Positions 26,724 to 35,654 of a DNA stretch of 64,000 nt are shown here, piece by piece (the stretch's first letter is position 1; each line of letters begins with the position of its first letter). Both the position numbers and the translations under genes were made by a program. Source of the stretch: Arthrobacter koreensis (GTDB lineage: Bacteria; Actinomycetota; Actinomycetes; Actinomycetales; Micrococcaceae); NCBI RefSeq assembly GCF_009193255.1, contig NZ_WACG01000008.1:62001-126000 (forward strand). Direction: 5' to 3'. The notes under the pieces are model-generated. The model worked only from the letters and a program-made list of their open reading frames with translations, had not been told where the DNA came from and made no database searches.

Positions 26724-27404
26724 TTACTCCTTGGCTGCAGCTGCGGATCCGGATGACGGGGCGGCGGCGCGTGACCCGGACCGGATGCCCCATTTCACGG
26801 CATCGTCCCAAGTGTCCACGTCCGCGGTGCTTCCCTCCGGAACGGCAACCTCTCTCCACTGCACCCTAGCAAGCATGCTGAACATTGAGAGATTTGCCAG
26901 CGTTGCCGGCCCTCCGGCCACGGCCTCGAGAAGCGCATCGGTGCGGTAGAGGCCCGCAAGTGGCTGCGTTTTGCCGGCACCGTCCACGGCGATCACGGAG
27001 CAGCTGGGGTCCTCGTCCGCTGCACCGAGCAGCACGGGAACTGCGCGCGCCGCGTCCGGCATGTCGCAGGCAAGTACGAAGGTCCAGGGGCGGCGCGGTG
27101 CGCCGCTGCCGGCGGAGAAGCCGCCGAGGGCAGCAATTCCTGCCCCCACCGCGGCGGCAGGGCCGGAGAAGGGAGGATCCTCCCTGACCAGGACCGGGGT
27201 ATACGCAGAATGTGCGAGTATTCCCTCCAGCGACGGCGGCCCCGCGACGGCCACGCAAACCGCCTCCTGGACAGCCCGCAGGGTGCGTTCCAGCAGGGTC
27301 TCGCCTCCAACCCTGAGTTCTGCCTTCGGCACACCGCCCAGGCGTGAGGAGCGGCCGCCGGCCAGGATGACGGCGTCGTATCCTCTCAGTTTCGGGCCGC
27401 TCAT
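26724..27404 (-). CDS. mobA: molybdenum cofactor guanylyltransferase-like NTP transferase
   Basis: This 226-residue nucleotidyltransferase carries AVILAGGRSSRLGGVPKAEL, the GTP-binding signature with the conserved Lys, then VLACDMPDAA with the metal-binding aspartate and QPLAGLYRTDALLEAV. MobA adds GMP to molybdopterin to make the MGD form used by FdhF-like enzymes, which suits the neighbourhood. ATG at 27402-27404 overlaps the HNH stop (ATGA). An unusually polar Ala/Ser tail ends the protein. Confidence 0.88.
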   Translation of the reverse strand: MSGPKLRGYDAVILAGGRSSRLGGVPKAELRVGGETLLERTLRAVQEAVCVAVAGPPSLEGILAHSAYTPVLVREDPPFSGPAAAVGAGIAALGGFSAGSGAPRRPWTFVLACDMPDAARAVPVLLGAADEDPSCSVIAVDGAGKTQPLAGLYRTDALLEAVAGGPATLANLSMFSMLARVQWREVAVPEGSTADVDTWDDAVKWGIRSGSRAAAPSSGSAAAAKE

Positions 27405-27898
27405 GCAGCCGTATCCCCGAGGAACGGGCTCCACTGGGCGGCCGGCTGTTCCAGCTCACGGATCTGCCAGCGGGTCCCGTGCGGCGCCCGAGGAGTAAAG
27501 CGCAGCTTCCAGCCAAGCTGGTTCAGGGTCCTGTCTCCCTTTTTGTTATTGCAGCGCAGGCAGCATGCCACCATGTTTTCCCAGCTGTCCTCTCCCCCGC
27601 GGGATTTGGGGACCACATGGTCCACGGTTGCTGCGGCCTTTCCGCAGTACGCGCAGGAGTGGCTGTCCCGGCGGAGCACTCCCCTGCGGGTTGCCACACT
27701 CGAATCCCGGTAGGGAATGTTGACGTACCGGTTCAGCAGGATGACGGACGGGCGCCCGAACACATCGCCGGGACCTACCACCGGGTCACCGCTCTCGGCC
27801 AGGACACTCGCCTTTCCGGCAAGAACGAGCACCAGCGCGCGCCGGAAAGTGACCACAGCCAGCGGTTCATAGCCCGCGTTCAGAACCAGGGTTCGCAT
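27401..27898 (-). CDS. HNH endonuclease
   Basis: This 165-residue protein starts MRTLVLNAGYEPLAVVTFRR and carries SCAYCGKAAATVDHVVPKSR, then NMVACCLRCNNKKGDR, a zinc-bound HNH fold with two CxxC pairs. This small, solitary type is universal in actinobacterial chromosomes and is not flanked by phage genes. Its function is unknown. ATG at 27896-27898 has GAGGAACG upstream. It is the first gene of the operon with mobA through an ATGA overlap; the link to cofactor synthesis may be only positional. Confidence 0.9.
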   Translation of the reverse strand: MRTLVLNAGYEPLAVVTFRRALVLVLAGKASVLAESGDPVVGPGDVFGRPSVILLNRYVNIPYRDSSVATRRGVLRRDSHSCAYCGKAAATVDHVVPKSRGGEDSWENMVACCLRCNNKKGDRTLNQLGWKLRFTPRAPHGTRWQIRELEQPAAQWSPFLGDTAA

Positions 27899-28064
27899 GC
27901 ACGTTCCTCTTCGCCTGCCCGCCGCCGGCAAAACAACGTCCACCGGCCCAGCGGTACTTCGAATGTTCACTGCAAGGGTAAGCCGCCGGGGCCGTTCCCG
28001 CCATTAAAGGGGTCCGAGTTGGCCTGATCGCGCCGGGCCGCCGTCCTGCAGGCGCCGGATAGGA

Positions 28065-28107
28065 CCTTGCCGGGAACGGCAGAAGGGCCCTGCCGTTCCC
28101 GGCAAGG
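28065..28107. terminator. 18-bp perfect hairpin after the NlpC/P60 operon
   Basis: Arms at 28065-28082 and 28090-28107 are perfectly complementary, with a 7-base loop. A competing stem pairs AGAAGGGCC at 28081-28089 with GGCCCTTCT at 28106-28114, so two folds exclude each other. It lies 25 bases past the stop of the first C40-like gene on the minus strand. Confidence 0.75.
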
Positions 28108-28132
28108 CCCTTCTCTGTGTCATTCGTGCGTC

Positions 28133-28921
28133 TTAGCCGCCGACGCGGATGTAAACTCCGCCGGAACCGAGCTCAGCAGGTGCAACCACGGTCTGGTTTC
28201 CGAAGAAACCGCCATGGACGGCCTGGCCGTTGCCCACGTAGACAGCGATGTGGGCCATGCCCATGCCGCCGTCAGCGTAGTAGATCAGGTCACCGGGAAT
28301 TGCTTCCGCGGCGCTGACCGTCCGGCCCAGGGAAAGGTAACCGGCAGGCCAGCCGTGGTAGTTGATGCCCGCTGCGGCCAGCGCGTTGGTGGCAAGCATG
28401 GTGCAGTCCTGCATGACGCCCAACTGGGCATACGCAGCTGCGGCGATGGTTGCCGCGACGCCTGAGGAAGACGCGGCGGGTGCAGCAGCCGGTGCAGCCT
28501 GGGCTGCGGCGGGTGCTGCGGCAGTGTTGGCTGCAGCCGTGTCGCCAGCAGCGGTGCTGTTGTCCGCAACAGTTTCCTGTACGGCCGGAGTGTTCACTTC
28601 CTGGGACTGGACAGTGACCTCGGGAGCCACCGTTACGCCCGGAACGGGAGTGAGCGTCAGGTTGGGTCCGATTGCATCGGCCGGAACCTGGAGCGGGATG
28701 GAGGACAGATCCAGCTTGCTGGTCTGCACATCGCGTGAGATTTCCGGTCCGGCCGCGTTTGCGGCAACGCCGGTGCTCAGGACGAGGCCGGAAGCAGCTG
28801 CGATCACTGCTGCCTGACGGCCAACGGTACCTGCGTTGCTGACGGCATCGGCAAGAGCGGTCAGGGACGCGTTTCGCTGCACGGGCGCGCGGTGGCGCGC
28901 ACGCTCAGTTGACGTGGTCAT
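28133..28921 (-). CDS. secreted NlpC/P60 (C40-like) cell-wall hydrolase
   Basis: This 262-residue protein has a twin-arginine-free but long basic N-terminus, then a hydrophobic Ala-rich segment near residues 36-57 ending ANA, consistent with export. A low-complexity Ala/Val/Thr linker covers about 85-150. The C-terminal 110 residues match C40: AYAQLGVMQDCTMLATNAL holds the catalytic cysteine (QDCT rather than the usual DCSG), and MAHIAVYVGNG the histidine. Expected activity is cleavage of D-Glu-diaminoacid bonds in stem peptides. It follows the second C40-like gene by 30 bases, so both are under the c-di-AMP riboswitch at 29774-29932. Confidence 0.85.
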   Translation of the reverse strand: MTTSTERARHRAPVQRNASLTALADAVSNAGTVGRQAAVIAAASGLVLSTGVAANAAGPEISRDVQTSKLDLSSIPLQVPADAIGPNLTLTPVPGVTVAPEVTVQSQEVNTPAVQETVADNSTAAGDTAAANTAAAPAAAQAAPAAAPAASSSGVAATIAAAAYAQLGVMQDCTMLATNALAAAGINYHGWPAGYLSLGRTVSAAEAIPGDLIYYADGGMGMAHIAVYVGNGQAVHGGFFGNQTVVAPAELGSGGVYIRVGG

Positions 28922-28951
28922 TTTTCTCCGTTGTTTCTGGAAACTGAGCGA

Positions 28952-29758
28952 TTAGCTGACGCGGACGAAGCTTGCGCCCGGCAGGTCAGACAGGGAGTGC
29001 AGGCCGGTGTTCATGCCGTTCAGGCCACCGCTGATGACCTGGCCGTTACCGACGTAGATAGCAACGTGGCCGCCGGTGATAACGAGGTCGCCGGCCTGGG
29101 GGCTGCCGACAACGGTGCCGTAAGCGAAGAACTGGCCGGGAGCCAGGTCGCCAACAGACTTGCCAACCGAGCGCAGTGCCTTCTCGACCATGGCGGTGCA
29201 GTCCTGTGCCACGCCAATCTGGGAGTAAGCGGATGCGACCAGGCCGGCGGCAACGCCGCTGGCGGCTACGGGAGCGGAGGAGGCGGTGGTGACCTCGCCG
29301 GCAGCCGGAGCGGCCGGGGCAGCGGCCGGAGCGGCCTGGGCGGGAGCTGCGGCCTGCTGTGCGGCGGCGGCCTGCTCCTGTGCTGCTGCGGCAACAGCTG
29401 CGGCTTCTTCAGCGGCAGCCTGCTCGGCAGCGGCGATCTGTGCGCGGGTCTCGGCTCCGGAAACGGAACCGGCCAGCGGCTGGACCGGAAGTTCGAACGG
29501 TGCCTGCTCGGAAACCGTCACGGTTCCGTTCGAGGTCACAACGTTAAGGGGGGTGGATTCAAGGGCCTGGCGGTCGGTCGAGACCGGGGCTGCCTGGGCC
29601 GGCATACCTGCGGCCAGGACGAGGCCGGAAGCAGCGACGACGACGGCGGCCTGGCGACCTACGGAGCCTGCGTTGGCGGTAACAGCTTTGGACAGCGCGG
29701 TAAACGGAGTTACCGGCGCAGTGGCGGCACGACGGCGGCCGGAATTGACTGATGACAC
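28952..29758 (-). CDS. secreted NlpC/P60 (C40-like) cell-wall hydrolase, riboswitch-controlled
   Basis: This 268-residue paralogue of its downstream neighbour has a basic N-terminus, a hydrophobic export segment (VVVAASGLVLAAGMPAQA), then a long Ala/Gln/Glu-rich linker that may be partly helical. The catalytic domain has AYSQIGVAQDCTAMVEKAL (cysteine) and GHVAIYVGNG (histidine). The start is GTG at 29756-29758, preceded by GGGAGAGG; longer frames would run into the riboswitch. It is first in a two-gene operon of cell-wall enzymes. Confidence 0.87.
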   Translation of the reverse strand: MSSVNSGRRRAATAPVTPFTALSKAVTANAGSVGRQAAVVVAASGLVLAAGMPAQAAPVSTDRQALESTPLNVVTSNGTVTVSEQAPFELPVQPLAGSVSGAETRAQIAAAEQAAAEEAAAVAAAAQEQAAAAQQAAAPAQAAPAAAPAAPAAGEVTTASSAPVAASGVAAGLVASAYSQIGVAQDCTAMVEKALRSVGKSVGDLAPGQFFAYGTVVGSPQAGDLVITGGHVAIYVGNGQVISGGLNGMNTGLHSLSDLPGASFVRVS

Positions 29759-29773
29759 AGTTTTGCCTCTCCC

Positions 29774-29932
29774 AATGCCTACGAGGTGAGCTGTCGGATT
29801 CGGATGGGAGTCACCCGGTTGCTGGACTGCTAGGTCCGGCAACTTAACCCCAAGGGCTTCTTACGAAACCCGAAATTGGTTCCCCCGCCTCTGCCATGCG
29901 ATTTTGCGAACGGATCTCGGACAGTGGCAGAG
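29774..29932 (-). ncRNA. c-di-AMP (ydaO/yuaA) riboswitch upstream of two C40-like genes
   Basis: Read on the minus strand, the leader contains the conserved blocks in order: a CTGCCACTG...GGCAG stem, GGCGGGGGAACC, GGGGTTAAG-type loop, GGGTGAC, and near the 3' end ATCCGACAGCTCACCTCGTAGGC. That 3' block is diagnostic of the ydaO class, which senses cyclic di-AMP and in actinobacteria precedes secreted peptidoglycan hydrolases. The end of the aptamer is about 16 bases before the GTG, so control may act on translation or on termination just upstream. Edges are approximate. Confidence 0.88.
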
Positions 29933-30043
29933 CTCGGCAATCTGTTCGAGAGTGTCTGATCTTTGGCGAATCAGGCACGGTGACGAGAATATAACAACAT
30001 CACTGAAATGTCACGCTCAGGTCACGAAAGCGTGTTGGAGCGG

Positions 30044-30808
30044 TCACAACCAGCCCAGGGGGTCGACGGGAGTGCCGTTTACGAGTACTTCGAAGTGCAG
30101 ATGGCAGCCGGTTGAAGCGCCCGTGGTGCCGCTGGCACCCACCAGATGGCCGCGCCCCAGGGTGTCCCCAACGGAGACACTGATGGCGGAGAGATGGTTG
30201 TAGGTGGTTTCAACGCCGTTACCGTGATCCACCACAACGCGGTTGCCGCCGCCCAGTGCATGCCAGCCGGCTGACTTCACCGTGCCGGCCGCAGCCGCGG
30301 TCACTTCGGTGCCGCATGCTGCGGCGAAGTCCTGGCCCGTGTGCAGTTCCCCGGCGGTGCCGGTAATGGGACTGACCCGGTAGCCGAAGGAGGACGTCTG
30401 GACCAGGTCCGAACTCAGCGGGGTGGCCAGCGTTCCCTTGGCCGCGGCCGGGATCACGTCCGTACCGGCCACGGTCAGGCTGCGGAGCTTGGCATCCGGA
30501 TCAAACTTGGAGCTCAGTGCGGTCCGCTCGAAGTCCAGGACAGCGTTGGCGTCCGCGGAGACCGGGTCTGCGGCAACCGGCTGCGGCTCGACAGCCGGAT
30601 CGGTGGCTGCCGCCGTCGTCGGTACCGCTACCGTCAGCACCAGCCCGGAGGCGGCAGCGGCAATGGCGAACTTCTGGGCAGCTCCGCCGATGGGGCGGTG
30701 TACGGGTTCGGCGCGGCGCCTTCCGGTGGTCCGGACGGCGGTGCGTGGGCGCAGTTCAGCAGCTGGCGATTCAGCCCTGCGCCTGCCCGAAGCAGCATGC
30801 TTCGACAA
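30044..30808 (-). CDS. secreted M23 peptidase (LytM-like)
   Basis: This 254-residue protein has an arginine-rich N-terminus, then an export segment near residues 48-68. The C-terminal M23 domain has FGYRVSPITGTAGELHTGQD with the zinc ligands H-x(3)-D, NHLS and CHLHFEV, so it looks catalytically complete; these enzymes cut peptidoglycan cross-links. The start is TTG at 30806-30808, placed six bases after GAGGG; no ATG or GTG in frame is near. It has its own c-di-AMP riboswitch and lies upstream of the C40-like pair. Confidence 0.9.
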   Translation of the reverse strand: MSKHAASGRRRAESPAAELRPRTAVRTTGRRRAEPVHRPIGGAAQKFAIAAAASGLVLTVAVPTTAAATDPAVEPQPVAADPVSADANAVLDFERTALSSKFDPDAKLRSLTVAGTDVIPAAAKGTLATPLSSDLVQTSSFGYRVSPITGTAGELHTGQDFAAACGTEVTAAAAGTVKSAGWHALGGGNRVVVDHGNGVETTYNHLSAISVSVGDTLGRGHLVGASGTTGASTGCHLHFEVLVNGTPVDPLGWL

Positions 30809-30823
30809 GTGTTTCCCTCTCTA

Positions 30824-31003
30824 ACAAGCCTGCGAAGTTAGCTGTCGGATTCGAGTAGAGAAACTCGGCCCACGACGCACGTACAGTCCGGTGAGGATTG
30901 TGCCGTGCTGCTCGAAGGGCTTCACCCCAAGACAGTAATACTGCCGGTTGGTGGGTCCTCCGCCCCTGCCCGCGAACGGTTGCACCTGCGGTCCAGTGGC
31001 AGG
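30824..31003 (-). ncRNA. c-di-AMP (ydaO/yuaA) riboswitch upstream of the M23 peptidase
   Basis: On the minus strand the blocks CTGCCACTG...GGCAG, GGCGGAGGACCC, GGGGTGAAGCCC and finally AATCCGACAGCTAACTTCGC mark a second ydaO-class aptamer. It is about 20 bases longer than the first, mainly between the GGGGTGAAGCCC and AATCCGACAG blocks. The aptamer ends about 16 bases before the TTG of the M23 gene. Edges are approximate. Confidence 0.88.
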
Positions 31004-31106
31004 GTTAGGCTGTTGGACCGGTGAACGGTGTTGTTGCTGTAGTCAGATGCCACTATAGGGGAAAAAGCCCAAAAGATACCATTCCGTTATCTGGGGCCGC
31101 GGCAGG

Positions 31107-31808
31107 TCACGAAGCGGGCGCGGAGACAAACACGTGCGAAGCCACTTCCGCGGGCAGTTCCAGGGCACCCTCGATGCCCGGCACGCGGACGGAGATGTAG
31201 CCTCCCACCACCTCGGCGGTGATGGTGGCACCCGGACGCAGGCCGGCTTCGTCGAGCTGGGTCAAGAGCTCCGGATCCACCTGGATCGGTTCGGCCAGGC
31301 GTTCAAGGAGCATTGGCTGACCGGCGCTGACCTCCGATACAGCGGAGAGCAGGTCCCGGTACGGAGTAAGCGGCTGGAGCGCTGCCTCCCCGCCAAGGGC
31401 TTCCAGGCCCGGAATCGGATTGCCGTACGGGGACTCCGTGGGCTTGCCCAGCAGGTCATACAGCCGGCGCTCCACCCGCTCGCTCATGACATGTTCCCAG
31501 CGGCAGGCCTCGTCGTGGACATAGGCCCAGTCCAGGCCGATCACGTCTGCCAGCAGGCGCTCAGCGAGGCGGTGCTTGCGCATGACTTCGGTGGCGCGCC
31601 GCCGTCCAAGGTCCGTCAGTTCAAGCTGACGGGTACCGGAGACCACCACCAGCCCGTCCCGTTCCATCCGGCCAATGGTCTGGGAGACGGTGGGACCGGA
31701 GTGGCGCAGGCGCTCGGCGATCCGGGCCCGCAAAGCCACGATGTTCTCTTCTTCCAGCTCAAGGATCGTCCGAAGATACATCTCAGTTGTGTCGATGAGG
31801 TCCGTCAT
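31107..31808 (-). CDS. DtxR/IdeR-family metal-dependent repressor
   Basis: This 233-residue regulator has an N-terminal winged helix (VALRARIAERLRHSGPTVSQ), a dimerisation domain and a C-terminal SH3-like domain. All metal ligands known in DtxR occur at the same numbers: Met10, Cys102, Glu105, His106 for the primary site and His79, Glu83, His98 for the ancillary site. Iron or manganese sensing is therefore well supported. ATG at 31808 has AGGAG about ten bases upstream. It diverges from serC. Nearby iron candidates are the VIT1-type gene and the siderophore-interacting protein, both far away in this window. Confidence 0.93.
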   Translation of the reverse strand: MTDLIDTTEMYLRTILELEEENIVALRARIAERLRHSGPTVSQTIGRMERDGLVVVSGTRQLELTDLGRRRATEVMRKHRLAERLLADVIGLDWAYVHDEACRWEHVMSERVERRLYDLLGKPTESPYGNPIPGLEALGGEAALQPLTPYRDLLSAVSEVSAGQPMLLERLAEPIQVDPELLTQLDEAGLRPGATITAEVVGGYISVRVPGIEGALELPAEVASHVFVSAPAS

Positions 31809-31931
31809 GACCAGCCACTCCTAGCAATCGTGCAAAAGAGAATCACCACAGCGGCGCAGAACGCGCCGGCAGTTTTGTTTCCACGTTAGCCCATGGCCGC
31901 AAACCCGGCTGAATTACCGCATCTGCTGATC

Positions 31932-31977
31932 CCGTGCCCGAAGGCCGGTCATAAATAGGACCGGTACGGGCACGGGG
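31932..31977. promoter_or_regulatory. long imperfect hairpin upstream of serC
   Basis: CCCGTGCCCG at 31932-31941 pairs with CGGGCACGGG at 31968-31977, and CCGGTC at 31946-31951 with GACCGG at 31960-31965; a small AT-rich loop (ATAAATAG) caps it. It is 55 bases before the serC ATG and lacks a T-run. It could be an operator or leader structure. Confidence 0.45.
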
Positions 31978-31999
31978 TGTTGAATGGAAGGGTACGTGA

Positions 32000-33157
<1,158 letters not shown>

Positions 33158-33188
33158 CCGATCCGCCCGGGCCTGCGTAAGGCCGCAG

Positions 33189-33227
33189 AGAGGACCCTGG
33201 CCCCGCTAGCGCGGGCCGGGGTCCTCT
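33189..33227. terminator. bidirectional terminator shared by serC and MFS gene
   Basis: AGAGGACCC (33189-33197) pairs with GGGTCCTCT (33219-33227), extended by a GC-rich inner stem with one bulge. The TAG of the minus-strand MFS gene (33206-33208) falls in the loop, so the last codons are part of the hairpin. Confidence 0.7.
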
Positions 33228-34501
33228 TGTGTCAGGTCCGCGGTGTCCTCGCTGGCGCTGCTCGTCAGGTAAAGGCGCCGGCGCATGGAGCGGTCGTAAT
33301 GCAGCCGCAGGTGGTGTGAACGCCAGGCCCAGACAAGGCCAATCACGGCGGTGACCAGGCCGGAGGCCGCAGCGACGCCCAGGCTCCAGCGGGGGCCGAA
33401 CGCGTTGGAGACCCATCCCACAATTGGGGCGCCCAGCGGAGTGCCGCCCAGGAAAATCGCGAAGTAGAGCGCCATGACCCGGCCCCGCATCACCGGCGTG
33501 GTGGTGGTCTGGACGTAGGCGTTGGCGCTGGTCATCAGGGTCAGTGCGAACAGTCCCACCGGGATGAGGGACAGCGCGAAGATCCACAGGTTCGGTGACA
33601 GTGCGGCGATCAGGCAGGCAACGCCGAAGGCGCCGGCCGCACCGAAGATGAACCGCAGCCGCGGTTTGTCCCGGCGGGCTGAAAGCAGCGCACCGGCAAC
33701 CGAGCCGATGGCCATGATGGAGTTCAACAGGCCGAAGATTCCGGCGTCCTGGCCGAATTCGGTGCGGGCCATCGCCGCGATGTACACCGCGAAGTTCAGC
33801 CCAAAGGTACCCACTATGAAGATGGCCAGCAGGACCATGATGAGGTCCGGCCGGTACCTCACGTACTTCAGGCCGGCCCGGATCCTGCCCTTGCCCGGCG
33901 GTGCCTTGGGCAGCACGCGCAGCTCTGCGGACCGCATCTTCAGCAGCGCCAGCACCATGGCGGCGAAGGTCACGGTGTTAATGAGGAAGACCCATCCCGG
34001 GCCTACGGCCACGGTCAGCAGGCCCGCTGCCGCCGGACCCACCATGCGGGCGCCGTTAAAGGAGGCGCTGTTGAGCGCGACGGCGTTGGGCAGGTTCTCT
34101 TCGCTGACCACCTCGGAGACAAAGCTCTGGCGGGCCGGCGCATCGATGGCCGAGACCACGCCCAGGGCCAGCGCGAAGGCATAGACATGCCACAGTTCGG
34201 CGTGGCCGGAGAGCACCAGCAAACCCAGTCCAGCGCCCAGGGCGGCCATGGCCACCTGCGTAGTGAGCAGGACCTTCCGCCGGTCATAGGTGTCTGCGAC
34301 CAGTCCTGCCCAGGGTGCAAGCAGCAGTTGGGGGCCCAGCTGGAGCGCCATGACGATACCCATGGCAGCGGCATCCTGGTTGGTCAGGATGTCATAGACC
34401 AGCCAGTCCTGCGCGGTGCGCTGCATCCAGGTTCCGATGTTGGAAACCAGTGCTCCGAGGAACCAGATGCGGTAGTTGAAGATGTGGAGGGAACGGAACA
34501 T
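33206..34501 (-). CDS. MFS transporter, DHA3/EntS-like
   Basis: This 431-residue, 12-helix exporter carries YRIWFLGALVSNIGTWMQRTAQDWLVY in helix 1 and DTYDRRKVLL after helix 2, both typical of the MFS_3-like exporters. Substrate is unknown. ATG at 34501 is preceded by a GGGAG-type site. A related, larger MFS gene is at 56386-57951 on the same strand; the two share the first-helix pattern but not the C-terminal extension. Confidence 0.88.
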   Translation of the reverse strand: MFRSLHIFNYRIWFLGALVSNIGTWMQRTAQDWLVYDILTNQDAAAMGIVMALQLGPQLLLAPWAGLVADTYDRRKVLLTTQVAMAALGAGLGLLVLSGHAELWHVYAFALALGVVSAIDAPARQSFVSEVVSEENLPNAVALNSASFNGARMVGPAAAGLLTVAVGPGWVFLINTVTFAAMVLALLKMRSAELRVLPKAPPGKGRIRAGLKYVRYRPDLIMVLLAIFIVGTFGLNFAVYIAAMARTEFGQDAGIFGLLNSIMAIGSVAGALLSARRDKPRLRFIFGAAGAFGVACLIAALSPNLWIFALSLIPVGLFALTLMTSANAYVQTTTTPVMRGRVMALYFAIFLGGTPLGAPIVGWVSNAFGPRWSLGVAAASGLVTAVIGLVWAWRSHHLRLHYDRSMRRRLYLTSSASEDTADLTQEDPGPR

Positions 34502-34555
34502 GAGGGTTCACTTCTCCCTTCCGGGATCGTGAACCGCGTTCCGTGCACTCACTGC

Positions 34556-35026
34556 TTAGTCGTCCTCCGTTGCCGCAGGCGTGGCTGCGGATTCTTCCTC
34601 CGGCGCAGCCGCCGCCGCTTCCCGTTCCTTCTCTGCTTCCTGCGCTGCCACGTCTTCCGGACGGACACGCATGGACCACGGCACCCATTCCGGAGCCAGG
34701 ACGGCCTCCGCCGAGGGCAGCAGTCCCACTTCACAAACCGTCGCGGCCTTGCCGCGGGGAACCCGGGCCACGGTGGCGAACCATTCCCACCCGCGGTAGC
34801 CGGGCCGATTGGCCCGGAACCGGTGGGTTACCAGCCGGTCCGCGTCGGGAACGGCACTGACCCACTCCCCTATCTGTTCTTCCGGCACTACTTCCAGCAG
34901 GCCGGCGCGGGCCGTCGCCACGGCAGCGGCAAGTACCGCGTCCGGCTTGGACGGCTTGCGCGGAGGCTTCCGCGCGGCAGCAGGCTTCGGCGTCTCTTGG
35001 GTATCGCTCGCTTCGGTGGTTTTCAC
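34556..35026 (-). CDS. DUF3027 family protein
   Basis: This 156-residue protein has a basic Lys/Pro-rich start (residues 10-28), a folded core (LLEVVPEEQIGEWVSAV, HRFRANRPGYRGWEWFATVARV, VGLLPSAEAVLAPEWVPWSMRV) and an acidic Ala/Glu tail. The core matches the actinobacterial DUF3027 family, of unknown function. The GTG start at 35024-35026 lies 15 bases after the stop of the cold-shock-like gene, so the two form an operon, as in related genomes. It is shorter than many members. Confidence 0.82.
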   Translation of the reverse strand: MKTTEASDTQETPKPAAARKPPRKPSKPDAVLAAAVATARAGLLEVVPEEQIGEWVSAVPDADRLVTHRFRANRPGYRGWEWFATVARVPRGKAATVCEVGLLPSAEAVLAPEWVPWSMRVRPEDVAAQEAEKEREAAAAAPEEESAATPAATEDD

Positions 35027-35041
35027 TCGGTGGTTCTGTCC

Positions 35042-35425
35042 CTACGCATCAAGGTCGTCTGCAACAGCCCGCAGCACCGCAGCCACCTTGGTTGCATGCT
35101 TCTTCTCCGGGTACCGGCCCCGGCGCAGTCCGTTGGAGATGCCATCCAGCAGTTTAATGAGGTCTTCGGTGATGACGGCCATGTCATCCGCGGGCTTGCG
35201 GGTGGCCTTCGCCACCGACGGCGGGGCCTCCAGGATGCGGGCAGAGAGCGCCTGCGGGCCGCGGCGTCCGTCTGCGACGCCGAATTCCATCCGGGTCCCG
35301 GGCTTCACCTCGCTGACACCAGCGGGAAGCGCAGAAGCATGCAGGAAGACTTCCTGGCCGTCGTCAGTGGCCAGGAATCCGAATCCCTTGCCAGTGTCGA
35401 ACCACTTGACCTTGCCGATGGGCAC
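35042..35425 (-). CDS. cold-shock-like protein with C-terminal extension
   Basis: This 127-residue protein has residues 1-67 as a cold-shock domain: IGKVKWFDTGKGFGFLATDD has RNP1 and EVFLHASAL RNP2. Residues about 70-127 are a helical basic extension (TRKPADDMAVITEDLIKLL, RRGRYPEKKHATKVAAVL) absent from CspA. This long type is common in actinobacteria and may bind RNA or single-stranded DNA. Start is GTG at 35423-35425 with GAGG upstream. Confidence 0.9.
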   Translation of the reverse strand: MPIGKVKWFDTGKGFGFLATDDGQEVFLHASALPAGVSEVKPGTRMEFGVADGRRGPQALSARILEAPPSVAKATRKPADDMAVITEDLIKLLDGISNGLRRGRYPEKKHATKVAAVLRAVADDLDA

Positions 35426-35603
35426 TTCGCTTACCTCGTTCTTAGGTGTCGGGTGCGGGCTTTCGTCCGCATCTGGTGATGAAAGGGGTGTTGCGTCCGC
35501 GCGTATCCGTCTTCCGGAGTCCAGTCGGACCGGCGGCGGACGCCTGTTGAGATACTACGGGGAAGAGTCTTCCCTTTAGAATATCCCGAGCCCCCTAATG
35601 CTG

Positions 35604-35635
35604 GGCCCGCCCCACTTTGGGCGGGCCGGTTTTTA
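35604..35635 (+). terminator. orphan intrinsic terminator on the plus strand
   Basis: GGCCCGCCC (35604-35612) pairs with GGGCGGGCC (35619-35627), then GGTTTTTA follows. This is the best T-tailed terminator on the plus strand in this area, yet the nearest upstream plus-strand gene ends at 33157. The genes between are on the minus strand. It may end a small RNA starting near 35430-35500 or attenuate the gene at 35655. Confidence 0.6.
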
Positions 35636-35654
35636 GCTGTTAGCGTTAAAGACC

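Noticed and set aside
27401-27898. HNH gene as a sign of a mobile element or homing nuclease
   Set aside because: No integrase, intron, phage or repeat surrounds it, and the gene belongs to a chromosomal operon with mobA.
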